From Bacteroidia bacterium (GTDB lineage Bacteria; Bacteroidota; Bacteroidia; Chitinophagales; Saprospiraceae): 56,109 nucleotides of DNA. Position 1 is the first letter of the stretch; each line of letters starts with the position of its first letter. The position numbers and the translations under genes are program-made. Under the pieces are notes generated by a model. The model made no database searches, was not told the origin of the DNA, and saw nothing but the letters and a program-made list of their open reading frames with translations. Location: assembly GCA_030433135.1 (NCBI GenBank), contig JAUILF010000002.1:1-56109 (forward strand), read 5' to 3'. Shown piece by piece: positions 25,505 through 35,465 of the stretch.

Positions 25505-28450
25505 TCAAAAGGCTACATCCAGACCAAACAACCAGAGCCTTGCCAGAGGCCAGCTGATACTTCCGCCTCGTTCAGGATCCAGGCCTTCAAATAGGTTGCT
25601 GTGTATGATAAATGGATTACGAGCACTGGAATACAGTCGCAGGCTCGAAATCGGACCATTTCCAAGGATTTGGGCCGGGAATGTATAGCCCAGTGTTATG
25701 TTTTTGACCTTGACGTAGGAGCCGTCCTGATATCGCAGTGTTTGCTGGAAAGGCAGTTCAGCTCGCGAAGCGTCATACCTGGGATATTCGTTCGTGGGAT
25801 TAACTGGCGTCCAGTAATCTACAGCAGTCATATTATCATACATCCTTGGATCGTAGCTGTAGGCTCCGGCATTGACCATCTGTCCCATTTTGGCGTATAT
25901 ATTGACCGAAAGATCAACACCAAAGAAAGTGAAGGTATTTACCAGGCTACCGCTCCAGTCGGGACGAGGAGTTCCCAGGATTACCCGGTCATCAAAGTCA
26001 ATAACACCATCTCCGTTTACATCTTCTACTTTGATTTCTCCCAGGCCAGTGAAAGTGGGCGAATCTTCCTCGCCAATTTGCCAGATACCAAGCTTGTTGA
26101 AGTCGTAGTAGACATCAATGGGGTTTCCGACAAACCAGCCATTCCCTTCATCCTGTAACTGTCCTGATGCCAATTCTACAATTTCCTCCTGACTCTGGAA
26201 AAAAGTGAGATCCGTTGACCAGGTGAAGCGATTTCCGACCAGATTTCGAGAATGTATGTATACCTCAAATCCCTGCGATTCGGTTTTACCCGCATTGGCA
26301 AAAATGGCATCAAATCCAGTAGTTGGCGGCAAGTTGTCCGGGAGTAGTAATCGGTCCGTATTGGCTTTAAAGAAGTCCAGTGTTCCATAAATCCGGTTCG
26401 AGAACAAGCCGAAATCCAGTCCAATATTGAATTGAGCGGTTCGTTCCCATTGCAGGTCGATACTGGCCAGGTCTTCCGGACGGAAACCAAAAGCAGGAAT
26501 CTCTCCTCCAGGTTCACCAAATTGATAATAATAGGGGTTAACATTGAGGGCTGCTGCAGTAGAATACGGAGCAATAGCTGCGTTTCCGGTGATTCCATAG
26601 CTAGCTCTCAACTTGAGATCGCTGATGATATCCCCCTGCAGCATAAAGTCCTCCTGTGATACTCTCCAGGCAACACTGGCAGAAGGAAAGAAGTCCCATT
26701 TATTACCATCACTTAACTGTGATGCACCATCGTACCTTCCCGAAAAGCCGATAATATATTTATTATCAAGTGTGTAATTGATCCTACCCAGAAAGGATAG
26801 GAGAGAGCTTTCGACCAGATAACTTCCTGTCCTCGGAGATGAGTTTGTTCCGAAATTGTACCACAGACTCCGATCGAATTGTTGCTCCTGACCATCAATG
26901 TCGTACCCTTCATTGCGGTCATACTGCATTTCATGAACCAGGGTTACCAGCAGCGAGTGTTTTTCAGCGATTACCTTGTTGTAGCTTAGGATGTTATTCC
27001 AGAGATATCCATAATTGTAGCGAAGATCGGCCCCTGAAGTGGTAAAACCTTCGGTCGGCACTTTCTGTGGATACATATAACCACGACGCGTATTGGTAAC
27101 ATCGAAATTCAGGTTGGTACGATACTGTAGGCCATCCATGATCTGAACCGTACCGTATATGGTACTGAAGATCCGTGTTGTCCGGGTTTCATCTTCATCC
27201 AGTAATTGCGCTAGCGGACTTTTTCGGGGGTTCGCAAAGTTGGGTTGATAGATGTAATTACCCAGAGAGTCATAGGCGGGAACAATGGGTGATGATATCA
27301 CCGCATCGGTAAACCGAGGGCCTCTGCCATCGTGAATCCGGTATGAAAGCAGGGTGGAGGTTCCCACAGAAATAATGTCATTGACTTTGGCATCAAGATT
27401 GACCTTGGCAGTCAGACGATTAAATTGATCCCGTTCTACCACACCTTTCTCATCGAAGTAGTTCAATGAAGTGCTGTACCTCAATCGTTCTGTACCACCT
27501 TCAAATCCGAGGTTATAGTTTTGCTGGACACCGTTTCTAACTACCAGATCCTGCCAGTCCGTCTCAGTGCCATTTTCAAAACCAGCCAGTTCGTCACCGG
27601 GGAAAACATTGAAAGGATTTGGCTCGGCCTCCCAGTTGTTGATGTCTCTGTTGGCATCGGTTTTGGCCTTGATATAGCCATCACGGTCATAGACCGGAAC
27701 TTTTTGAAATGGTTCGGACACACCGTAGTAGGTGCTAAAGGTAATCTTGGACGTACCTATTTCACCGCGTTTGGTGGTAATAAGAATGACTCCGTTGGCA
27801 CCTCTTGATCCGTAGATGGCTGTAGAAGCTGCATCTTTCAGAATTTCTATGGATTCAATATCTGACTGGTCGATGTCGATATTACTCCCGTAAGGTACAC
27901 CATCCACAAGGATTAGTGGCGAATTGGAGGCAGACAAAGATCGTTCACCACGTACCAAAATATCCATGCTAGCTCCGGCCTGACCATTAGACCTTGAAAT
28001 ATCCACACCGGCAACCCGTCCCTGTAAAGCTTCGAACACATTGCCAGCTTTTACATCGGTGAGCGCCTCATCACGCATGGATACAATGGAACCGGCTACG
28101 TCACTTTTTTTCATGGTACCATACCCGACCACGACTACCTCTTCGAGTGATTCTACATTCTCTTCCAGGATGACATTCAAAATAGGATTTGAACCCACAA
28201 CGGTCTCCTGAGTAAGGTATCCGGTGTAGGAAAACCGTAAAGTGTCTCCCTCGTTTGCCTCAATGCTGTAGGTACCATCAAAGTCCGTGATGGTTCCTCC
28301 GGCTGTATTTTTTATGACTATGTTGACCCCTATCAGGGGTTCACTATTGGCATCAGTCACGATTCCGCTGATTTCCTGAGCGATAAGCCCTGCAGGAAGC
28401 AGGATCATCGTGGCTATCAGGCAGTAAATATTTCGCATCCGAATTTTCAT
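25505..28450 (-). CDS. SusC/RagA family TonB-linked outer-membrane transporter
   Basis: TonB-dependent importer, 981 aa. It has a signal peptide (about 1-24), a carboxypeptidase-regulatory-like domain (about 26-105: ISGIVTDANSEPLIGVNIVI), a TonB-box/plug domain with EEVVVVGYGTMKKSDVAGSI and YGSRGANGVILITTKRGE (about 103-230), and a beta-barrel ending in LWLFGLDVAF. No N-terminal extension for an anti-sigma partner is seen, so it is not a sensor-type SusC. It is first in the susC-susD-surface protein operon. The ExbB/ExbD system at 8 kb could energise it. Likely cargo is rhamnogalacturonan or homogalacturonan fragments, by context. Confidence 0.97.
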   Translation of the reverse strand: MKIRMRNIYCLIATMILLPAGLIAQEISGIVTDANSEPLIGVNIVIKNTAGGTITDFDGTYSIEANEGDTLRFSYTGYLTQETVVGSNPILNVILEENVESLEEVVVVGYGTMKKSDVAGSIVSMRDEALTDVKAGNVFEALQGRVAGVDISRSNGQAGASMDILVRGERSLSASNSPLILVDGVPYGSNIDIDQSDIESIEILKDAASTAIYGSRGANGVILITTKRGEIGTSKITFSTYYGVSEPFQKVPVYDRDGYIKAKTDANRDINNWEAEPNPFNVFPGDELAGFENGTETDWQDLVVRNGVQQNYNLGFEGGTERLRYSTSLNYFDEKGVVERDQFNRLTAKVNLDAKVNDIISVGTSTLLSYRIHDGRGPRFTDAVISSPIVPAYDSLGNYIYQPNFANPRKSPLAQLLDEDETRTTRIFSTIYGTVQIMDGLQYRTNLNFDVTNTRRGYMYPQKVPTEGFTTSGADLRYNYGYLWNNILSYNKVIAEKHSLLVTLVHEMQYDRNEGYDIDGQEQQFDRSLWYNFGTNSSPRTGSYLVESSLLSFLGRINYTLDNKYIIGFSGRYDGASQLSDGNKWDFFPSASVAWRVSQEDFMLQGDIISDLKLRASYGITGNAAIAPYSTAAALNVNPYYYQFGEPGGEIPAFGFRPEDLASIDLQWERTAQFNIGLDFGLFSNRIYGTLDFFKANTDRLLLPDNLPPTTGFDAIFANAGKTESQGFEVYIHSRNLVGNRFTWSTDLTFFQSQEEIVELASGQLQDEGNGWFVGNPIDVYYDFNKLGIWQIGEEDSPTFTGLGEIKVEDVNGDGVIDFDDRVILGTPRPDWSGSLVNTFTFFGVDLSVNIYAKMGQMVNAGAYSYDPRMYDNMTAVDYWTPVNPTNEYPRYDASRAELPFQQTLRYQDGSYVKVKNITLGYTFPAQILGNGPISSLRLYSSARNPFIIHSNLFEGLDPERGGSISWPLARLWLFGLDVAF

Positions 28451-28782
28451 AGAGTGATTATTTCTTTTCCCTTATTTTGTTTGGTTCAAATCTCGTGACA
28501 AAAAATTATAAAGCGGGCGATGCGCTATATGCAAGAATTCACAAATTGAATGCTCAAATTAACATTGCGTTAACCAGGCCTTACTTGTCTGTCTCAACCC
28601 CCCTAGAGTACCATGAATCCACTGTAAACAGGGTGATCTTGTGAATCGGCTCGTTGACGGCCAGATCAGGAACTGATGTTCTTGCTGTGACCAGTAGCAA
28701 GTTTGAATTTGCAGATTGAATAGAGCCTGAATAGCAATAGGGAGGCCGTGAAACTATTGGAAAATGTTTCCCAGGTATCGAA
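28451..28782. other. 332-nt intergenic region upstream of susC
   Basis: It lies between the susC start and the 3' end of the pectin methylesterase gene, and must hold the susC promoter. I see no clear TAnnTTTG match and no coding ORF. The only local structure noted is a 6-bp inverted repeat CTTGCT/AGCAAG at 28681-28686 and 28696-28701. Confidence 0.5.
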
Positions 28783-30612
28783 TTATTGTGCCACTAAATG
28801 AATGCTCTCACCATTTTTGCCCTGGGAAAGCCGGCATATCAGAATGCCCGAATATGGTGAGATATCCAAAGCTTCCTTATGCGTTCCAGCTCCTGCAAAG
28901 GAGGTGGCGGTTGCCAGTAATCGTCCGTCAATAGAGAAGATGTCAAGTGTCACCGGTCCAGACTCTGTCAACTCAAAGGATATATAGGCAGTGCCTTTGA
29001 CAGGGTTTGGTGAGGAGCGCAACTTGAACCGGCTGGGTATGTAATCAATAGCACCAGTGGTGGAAGGATTGTATGTAAATGACCACACATCACCAGTTGT
29101 CGTCCCATTATCGTTAATGGCATCCACTCTCCAATAGTACGTAGAGTCATCTTTAAGTTGTGATACAAAGAACCGGTTGTATTTCTCAGTACCCATCAAT
29201 TCGAGCTCGTCCGGATCCGAACCAAAGTATACGGTCACAGAGTCTGTAGTACAATGATCAACATCCCAGGTAAGACCAATCAGTCTTGCTGAGTAACCGG
29301 TTGAATCAGCAGGTACAGGGTTCGTTACCTTGTTTGGTAAGTCATCCTTTGTTGTTGTCCGGAAAGACCAGATTTCTCCCGGAATGGTGTCACCATTTTG
29401 GTTGATTTCGTCTACTTTCCAATAGTAGGTCTGATTGTTTGCCAAGCCTTCCATATACAGCTCTGGCACATTGACTTTATCGTAAAATTTCAAAGAGTCT
29501 TCCTGTATCCCGAGGTATAGTAGATGAGAAGCTACACAGGTTCCGGCTGCCCAGGTTAGCTGCGGGTCGGTAGATGCACATCCGTTATCGACAAGGCTAG
29601 GTAAGGACGCAAATGGCAGCAGACCATCCAACTCGTTCTCAGGATCCCATTGGCCTCCGAAAGTCCACTCGGCGGTAATTTCATTTGGCTTCTGTACCTC
29701 CTCGCTTAGATGCAGGTTATCGCGATGCCACGTCCAGTCAAATTGGGGACGGTGCACATTGTAATAGTACTTCCGATCTGGTGACCACTGAATGTCATCA
29801 CGTGCTTCCCAATATATTTCCTGGTTCTTCATGTTTTCAGTGAGCCAGGAATCCAGTAGATAAAACTGGGCATCGCGATGATGTCTACCCAGGGCAAAGC
29901 CGGGTACCCCATCAAACACAGAATTACGAATGACAAACTTGTGATCCTCCCCACCACTTCCATCATGCCAAATACTGGCAGTCGAATTGTGTCCAAAGAA
30001 TTCAGAGTCGGTGATATAACAATAACCCCGGGGAGCTAAGAAATCTACATAACCTTCAAAATAACAGCGATTGTGATAGAACATTCCACCACTGGTATTC
30101 CACAAACTAACTGTATCTCCTCCGGTACTTGTTACATTACAATTGTACAGGATAATGCGATGTCCCCCTCCTCTGATCGCAAAGGAGTGATCATTGGGAT
30201 CGGGATAATCGGGAAAGACGTCAGCAAAATTATTTTGTATGGTAAGATTGGCGAAGGTAAGATCTGTTACATTATTGCGTATGTTGACGGTTGCTGCGCC
30301 CCAGTCATCGGGGTTTTCTTCACGCCATGCACGGCGTAAAACAGCGGTGGTGATGATAGTCGAATCCCGGCTCTCACCAATCAGTACGATATGACTCTTT
30401 TCAAAGAAAAGCTTTTCGTCATAAATGCCATTATGAATGAATATCCTGAAAGGCATGGAATCTGTGCCACCTGCAGCATCAATGGCTTCCTGTACAGTAG
30501 GATAATCACCCTCACCAGATAATGATACAACGGCGTCGTAACACTGGGAATTCAGGGTGGAGCATGATAGAACTCCAATCAGTAATATTAATAATCGTAA
30601 CAATTGTCGCAT
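28783..30612 (-). CDS. Pectin methylesterase (CE8) with fibronectin-like region and T9SS tail
   Basis: Secreted beta-helix esterase that removes methyl groups from homogalacturonan. It has 609 aa. The signal peptide is about 1-22. The CE8 domain is at about 24-300: GDYPTVQEAIDAA, FIHNGIYDEK (the GxYxE motif), then GDT, VDF and LGR carrying the expected catalytic Asp166, Asp190 and Arg243. It is divergent: the usual QD is GD and the usual DFIFG is DFLAP. Two fibronectin-like repeats follow (about 340-520, YYWKVDEINQNGDT and YYWRVDAINDNGTT), then a T9SS sorting domain (RSSPNPVKGTAYISFEL). It lies 31 nt after the pectate lyase gene, so it is probably co-transcribed. Confidence 0.9.
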   Translation of the reverse strand: MRQLLRLLILLIGVLSCSTLNSQCYDAVVSLSGEGDYPTVQEAIDAAGGTDSMPFRIFIHNGIYDEKLFFEKSHIVLIGESRDSTIITTAVLRRAWREENPDDWGAATVNIRNNVTDLTFANLTIQNNFADVFPDYPDPNDHSFAIRGGGHRIILYNCNVTSTGGDTVSLWNTSGGMFYHNRCYFEGYVDFLAPRGYCYITDSEFFGHNSTASIWHDGSGGEDHKFVIRNSVFDGVPGFALGRHHRDAQFYLLDSWLTENMKNQEIYWEARDDIQWSPDRKYYYNVHRPQFDWTWHRDNLHLSEEVQKPNEITAEWTFGGQWDPENELDGLLPFASLPSLVDNGCASTDPQLTWAAGTCVASHLLYLGIQEDSLKFYDKVNVPELYMEGLANNQTYYWKVDEINQNGDTIPGEIWSFRTTTKDDLPNKVTNPVPADSTGYSARLIGLTWDVDHCTTDSVTVYFGSDPDELELMGTEKYNRFFVSQLKDDSTYYWRVDAINDNGTTTGDVWSFTYNPSTTGAIDYIPSRFKLRSSPNPVKGTAYISFELTESGPVTLDIFSIDGRLLATATSFAGAGTHKEALDISPYSGILICRLSQGKNGESIHLVAQ

Positions 30613-30643
30613 TCAGTTTTATCAGAAAAAATTGACTGATGGA

Positions 30644-32218
30644 TTATCGGATAATCAGGAAACGCTGTGTATAGCTTTGCTGATCTCCGTTTAGTCTAAG
30701 CAGGTATGATCCCGGTACTAGCTGGCTAACATCCAATAGCTCTTCATGGGATCCAGTGGCTGCTGATCGCAATACACGTGTAAGATGAACTTTTCCCTGC
30801 ATATCCAGCACCTGTACTTTATTAGCCACATCGGCAGGTAAATCATAGGTAAGGGTTAGGAGATTAGTGGCAGGGTTTGGATAAATCTCAACCGTCGCTG
30901 AGGCATCGATCTGATCCTGCACGGGAGTTGTAGTCCCAAACTGTACCAGAACCCTGCCGGTATCAATTCCTCCCTGTGTGTCTGCGATTACATAAATGAT
31001 GGAATCAGAAGACGGTCTGCTTGAGGGAGATACATAATTGATCAGGTTGTCCTGGATTCTGGCAATGCCGGCCATTTGATCCAGATTAATAATCCGTGAA
31101 ATCCGCAAATCAACACTATCGTGGTCAATGGTGTTTTGTACAACATCTAGCAAGACGGATCTTGTGTCTTCGTACATTTCTATGGTGTCTGTGGGAGCGA
31201 CGGGAAGTTGGTTGTTTGTATCATTCAGCAGGCCCGCACCATTGATGACCATGGCCGGTAGTTGGTCGGTGCTATCGACCTGGTATTCGTAGAAGTCAGC
31301 AGGGGTAAAGGCATCTCCATGCGTATCCTGTCTGCCTGAAGTGAACTCGTAAACATTTTGCCGGGCTACCAGATCGGCATCTTCTAGTCCAAGGCCCTGA
31401 TCCAACACTTCGTGAGGAGTTTGTGAATTCCTGAAATAATTGTATTCCACGACAATGTCTGATTCAATTCTTGCAGCAATACAGTAGGAGTCAACATCAT
31501 CAAAGAAATTGTTGTACAGGTGCACATCGCCAAACCTTACTCTCGGGTTACGTTGATTCAAGCCCCGTTCCGGAAAACCATCAAACCAGCAGTGGTGGAT
31601 GGTCACACGCAATTTATCTCTTAGTTCTATTTCATCATTACCTGCACCAAACAACATCACTTTGTTATGATTGCTGAAGCGTGTCCAGGAAATGGTCACA
31701 AAATCACCCTGTGAATTACTTCCGTCGGCCCTGATATCGAGCAGACCATCAGCTGATGCAGACAGATCACAGTGGTCGACCCAAACATTGGAACTCCTGA
31801 TGGTAATGGCATCAGTGCTATGTGTCTTGCCGTCCCAATCACCATCGTATGAACCGGTGATGCGCAAGTTTTGTAGGATCACATTTTCTCCCTTTACCTC
31901 CAATCCACCTTCGTAAAGCGTTGCTCCCGTACCCATTCCGATAATGGATTTGTTTGCACCGACAGTTATTCGTTCATACTTGACCAACTGAATGGTATCC
32001 TGAACCAGTATGACACGGGGGGTAGATGACCCTATCACGCTTAGCAACTCACCTCGGCTAGTAACCATGATGGTGTCACCTCCTTCGCCTCCGGTGGTAC
32101 CACCGTTTAGACTTGCCCACCCAACAGGTGTTGAGCCTTGTGCCGATGTGTCTTGAGAAAAAAGAACCAATAAGATCAGTATACCTATGAAATGGCTTTT
32201 GCTTGTTCCGTGAATCAT
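30644..32218 (-). CDS. Pectate lyase (PL1 family) with T9SS tail
   Basis: Secreted beta-helix lyase that cleaves de-esterified polygalacturonate by beta-elimination, with calcium. The start at 32218 (MIHGTSKSHFIGILILLVLF) gives a normal signal peptide ending TSAQ; a longer ORF reaches 32275. PL1 signatures are VWVDHCDLS, DGLLDIRADG, VTIHHCWFDGFPERG and RNPRVRFGDVHLYNNFF, the last holding the catalytic arginine. A segment of unclear fold (about 335-440) joins the enzyme to a T9SS domain (VEIYPNPATNLLTLTY to LRLNGDQQSYTQRFLIIR). It would act with the methylesterase that follows it. Confidence 0.93.
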   Translation of the reverse strand: MIHGTSKSHFIGILILLVLFSQDTSAQGSTPVGWASLNGGTTGGEGGDTIMVTSRGELLSVIGSSTPRVILVQDTIQLVKYERITVGANKSIIGMGTGATLYEGGLEVKGENVILQNLRITGSYDGDWDGKTHSTDAITIRSSNVWVDHCDLSASADGLLDIRADGSNSQGDFVTISWTRFSNHNKVMLFGAGNDEIELRDKLRVTIHHCWFDGFPERGLNQRNPRVRFGDVHLYNNFFDDVDSYCIAARIESDIVVEYNYFRNSQTPHEVLDQGLGLEDADLVARQNVYEFTSGRQDTHGDAFTPADFYEYQVDSTDQLPAMVINGAGLLNDTNNQLPVAPTDTIEMYEDTRSVLLDVVQNTIDHDSVDLRISRIINLDQMAGIARIQDNLINYVSPSSRPSSDSIIYVIADTQGGIDTGRVLVQFGTTTPVQDQIDASATVEIYPNPATNLLTLTYDLPADVANKVQVLDMQGKVHLTRVLRSAATGSHEELLDVSQLVPGSYLLRLNGDQQSYTQRFLIIR

Positions 32219-32330
32219 ACCTGACATTTTGAAGCATATCAAATATATCAGGGATCCATCATCCTGGATATGCACGATTTAACATATGCTGTGCAGCAAT
32301 CACCTCTTCTTCAGGAAGCCCGAAACAATA

Positions 32331-35258
32331 TCAGAAGCTGGTTTTTATCTTATGTGGAATCAGTTGAACCGGTCCAGAGATACCCGATGGTTTTGATTCC
32401 CATCCCGAAGCATCGAAAACACCCAGTTTACCCCGGTTTTCTCCAAGTCTGGGAGGAAAGTCAATGTTGTAGAATTTTTTCCACCAAACATTATTCCGGT
32501 CGATTGATGCAATGCGGTTTGCCATCAGATTACTTACTCTGATCACAAGTTTGTTGTCAGCCAACAGGTCAGTATGATTCACGGCGACCTGGTAATTGGG
32601 CCCGGTAAGGTTAGCAATGACCTGACCATTCAATTCGATCTCAGCGGTTTCATAAACCTCTCCCAGATCAATGACCCAGCCCTCTGCCTTAGACTCAGGC
32701 TTTTCAAATGATGTGCTATAGACGGCTGTTCCCGAGAAATCCTGATGCAACTGGCCACTGATTTCATTCCAGAGGCCTACCTCTTGTATGGTGATGTCAT
32801 CGGGAAGCTGTGGTCCTCCGGTTTCGAAATGAATATTCCAGGGGCCTCCCAGCTCAATGGGTTGCCCCGTGGTTTCCCGATAGGGCCATGGTTGAAATGT
32901 TCCCGGATGGTCCAGGAAAAGGAAGAACGTCTCACCCGGTTTCATCTGCAGATATACTTCGACCCGATCGTTTATTTTTCTAACCTCGGCCAGCCCATCC
33001 ATTCCATTCATTGGGTTAGCGAGGAGGACTTTTTCGGCGTTTCTACTCAGGGGTAGCCATTGATCAATGGCAGTGTCCGACCAGTTTGTGATCAGGTAAG
33101 TAGTGTTATTATTGATCACTTTCCTGGTGAAAGTCAGTCCTGTTTCCACTAATGTTTCAGGCTGAAGACCAGCAACACCCAGAGAATAAGGCAGATCTGT
33201 GCTGATGTGGATGTAACCCTCACCAACCGATACACGCCCGTCCGGCGAGGACTTTTGCTGTAAATTTTCAACAACGGTGGAGAACTTTTCTCTTCTACTT
33301 ACCAGGTTGTGCAGGCCGGGCACATCCAGTGGCAGACCACCCTGGAAGATTACATGAGCACCTTGTTCTGCCAGCATAACCAGTTTTTCCAGTGTTTCAA
33401 GTGGGAAGTAATGACAGGAAGGAACCAATACAACTTTATATGGGACTGAGCCGGAAACTAAGTTCCCCTCGGAAGTACCAAGTCGCTGAATTTGTTGATC
33501 AGAGATAAAATCGAAGGTATGGCCTAGCTCCAGTAGGTGATCAGCCAGCCCTTTTACCTGGGTTTCATTCAGTTCAGGACCATGTCCATCAAAATTTCTT
33601 AGTAACTCATGACCAGGAGTGGCATTCCAGTCATCTATCGGAAAATACAACAGGATGTCGTTGTCGGATCTTCCTTGCTGGAGAATGGATTGGACTCTGC
33701 TAATATATTGGTTAAAAGTTGGCCATTCATTCCATAGAGGATTACGATCGTTAGCATGGATTGCGGCATAAAACAATCGTCCGGGCCAGGCTGCATCTTC
33801 AGGAGAATAGCATGTGCCGTGATAAAAAATATGATTGACTCCATTAATAAAGTAATGATCGATATTTTTCTTGAGGTCAACAAAATCGGAGGTAAAATGC
33901 TCACCCAGCCAGGTGGCGGCTTCCGCAGAGATCAAAGTCTTGCCGGATACATTTCCTGCTGATGAGGCAAATCTTGCCCTTACCGTCTGGGTTCCTTCAG
34001 TTTCAGGTATGTCGGAGGCGGCATAAAGGTCCAGAATATTGCCGGGAGAACCATGAGACTGATTTCTGACCTGCTTGCCTTTGGACTTTGCCCATTCCTG
34101 CCAGGGTTGCGTAAAATTACGGAGGATGAGGTCTGAAACGGTCTGGCGATAATCCCGGAGGACTCGGATGTGCTGCTCTCCAAAAGAAGTGTCGATCAGA
34201 TATGGTAAATGTTCTTCCAGGTCATATCCCCTTAATTCTCTGAAGAGATGAAACATCCTGCCGGTCCAATCCGCTTGTCCACGAGCGTCATCTACCTCAT
34301 AACTGTCGTTGAAAAAAGCCCTTAGTGAACTAATGTTGCGTCCTTCCAATACCACATCAAAACGAGCCAGGTAATCGTTGATGGCCTGCAGAGAAAAGTG
34401 ATCTATTACATTACCTTCTCCCCCTGGTGCTGCTCTCTCTACCATTTTGCCATGCCAGCCCGAAAATGCCGCATAAAGGGTCCAGTTTCCGGCAGGCGCC
34501 TGCCAGTCCAATCTACCCGAATCACTAACCCGGTCTGTAAGGACGATGGTTTCACCATTTTCAGATCTGGCAGTAAGACATTGCAAAGGAAGCAGTTTTG
34601 ACCATCTGATTTGATCAACAGCAAGAGTCTGGAGATCGGGGTTTTGGGAGATCGGATCTTTCACATCAGCTACCTTTAGTGAGGTGTTTACCTCCAGGTC
34701 CGGATCTGCCAAATGTTTTGTGAAATCTCGAATGTTGCGAGACTGGTTATAGAGGCTAAGTGTTTGATTACCGACATGTCGGATGAAGGAATCCTGTTCT
34801 AATTCTATGATTTGATCAAGGACCTCACCTCCTGACAAAGTCCAGGTCTTAAAAGCCAGGTAACTGCAGGCATTATCTTCAGTAACCCATGGTCCACCAA
34901 AAGGCCAGCCAGTACCTGTAGCCATATCAACTCCAACACCAAGCCGGTCTGCTTCTTGCAACGTAAACTCCAGCATCTCCATCCAATCATCAGAGAGATA
35001 AGGGATAAACTCTTCCTCTTCACCGATAACACCATAAATAGGTGTAATCTCAACCCCTCCAATGCCAGCTTCGGCAAGAATTTCCAGCTCCTGTGTGATA
35101 CCTGCTTTGGTTACATTACTCCCCTGCCACCACCACCTGGTCCAGGGTCTATTAGTTTGGGTTACCTCCGGCCATAGAGGTGACTGCGCTTTAAGATCAT
35201 TAAGCAGAAATAAACTACATAGGCATAAGGAACTTACAAATAGGGACAGTCGACTCAT
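32331..35258 (-). CDS. GH106 family alpha-L-rhamnosidase
   Basis: Exo-acting glycosidase that removes alpha-L-rhamnose, as from rhamnogalacturonan side regions. It has 975 aa. Signal peptide about 1-24 (NDLKAQ). The GH106 start is clear: NRPWTRWWWQGSNVTKAGI, then EAGIGGVEITPIYG and TGTGWPFGGPWV, with the catalytic barrel through about residue 560. C-terminal beta-sandwich domains (about 800-960) resemble galactose-binding modules (YSTSFEKPES; IELNGQVIANLTGPNY). It has no T9SS tail and no lipobox, so it is probably periplasmic, acting on fragments already imported. It is first of the minus-strand pectin run and 112 nt upstream of the lyase start. Confidence 0.93.
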   Translation of the reverse strand: MSRLSLFVSSLCLCSLFLLNDLKAQSPLWPEVTQTNRPWTRWWWQGSNVTKAGITQELEILAEAGIGGVEITPIYGVIGEEEEFIPYLSDDWMEMLEFTLQEADRLGVGVDMATGTGWPFGGPWVTEDNACSYLAFKTWTLSGGEVLDQIIELEQDSFIRHVGNQTLSLYNQSRNIRDFTKHLADPDLEVNTSLKVADVKDPISQNPDLQTLAVDQIRWSKLLPLQCLTARSENGETIVLTDRVSDSGRLDWQAPAGNWTLYAAFSGWHGKMVERAAPGGEGNVIDHFSLQAINDYLARFDVVLEGRNISSLRAFFNDSYEVDDARGQADWTGRMFHLFRELRGYDLEEHLPYLIDTSFGEQHIRVLRDYRQTVSDLILRNFTQPWQEWAKSKGKQVRNQSHGSPGNILDLYAASDIPETEGTQTVRARFASSAGNVSGKTLISAEAATWLGEHFTSDFVDLKKNIDHYFINGVNHIFYHGTCYSPEDAAWPGRLFYAAIHANDRNPLWNEWPTFNQYISRVQSILQQGRSDNDILLYFPIDDWNATPGHELLRNFDGHGPELNETQVKGLADHLLELGHTFDFISDQQIQRLGTSEGNLVSGSVPYKVVLVPSCHYFPLETLEKLVMLAEQGAHVIFQGGLPLDVPGLHNLVSRREKFSTVVENLQQKSSPDGRVSVGEGYIHISTDLPYSLGVAGLQPETLVETGLTFTRKVINNNTTYLITNWSDTAIDQWLPLSRNAEKVLLANPMNGMDGLAEVRKINDRVEVYLQMKPGETFFLFLDHPGTFQPWPYRETTGQPIELGGPWNIHFETGGPQLPDDITIQEVGLWNEISGQLHQDFSGTAVYSTSFEKPESKAEGWVIDLGEVYETAEIELNGQVIANLTGPNYQVAVNHTDLLADNKLVIRVSNLMANRIASIDRNNVWWKKFYNIDFPPRLGENRGKLGVFDASGWESKPSGISGPVQLIPHKIKTSF

Positions 35259-35383
35259 CTTTGTTTTTCAATTTGTGGAGATACAAGGTACAAACTTCAC
35301 CTCAAGCTGACTATTCCTTTATGTGCTTTGCCGGGAATGGGAATGTACCCACTAGGTACGGCTTAGAGTCATTTTATTTCCAA

Positions 35384-35415
35384 CAAAAAAAGGGAGAATG
35401 TAGCATTCTCCCTTT
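35384..35415 (-). terminator. Rho-independent terminator after the holin-like gene
   Basis: Perfect 12-bp stem AAAGGGAGAATG/CATTCTCCCTTT with a 3-nt loop, and a T run on the minus strand. It lies 50 nt past the stop at 35466, so it ends the YtxH/holin-like transcript. Confidence 0.85.
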
Positions 35416-35465
35416 CATCGATTTTGGATTCCGGTCTTTGAAATTATTAATATGAGTTTAAGTAG

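Noticed and set aside
25601..26158. 185-residue plus-strand ORF
   Set aside because: Antisense to susC, in a region coding for the beta-barrel; no recognisable protein features.
28451..28782. Promoter candidates for susC
   Set aside because: TATAATTTTTTG on the minus strand was considered, but the spacing and sequence do not fit TAnnTTTG with an upstream TTG well enough to list.
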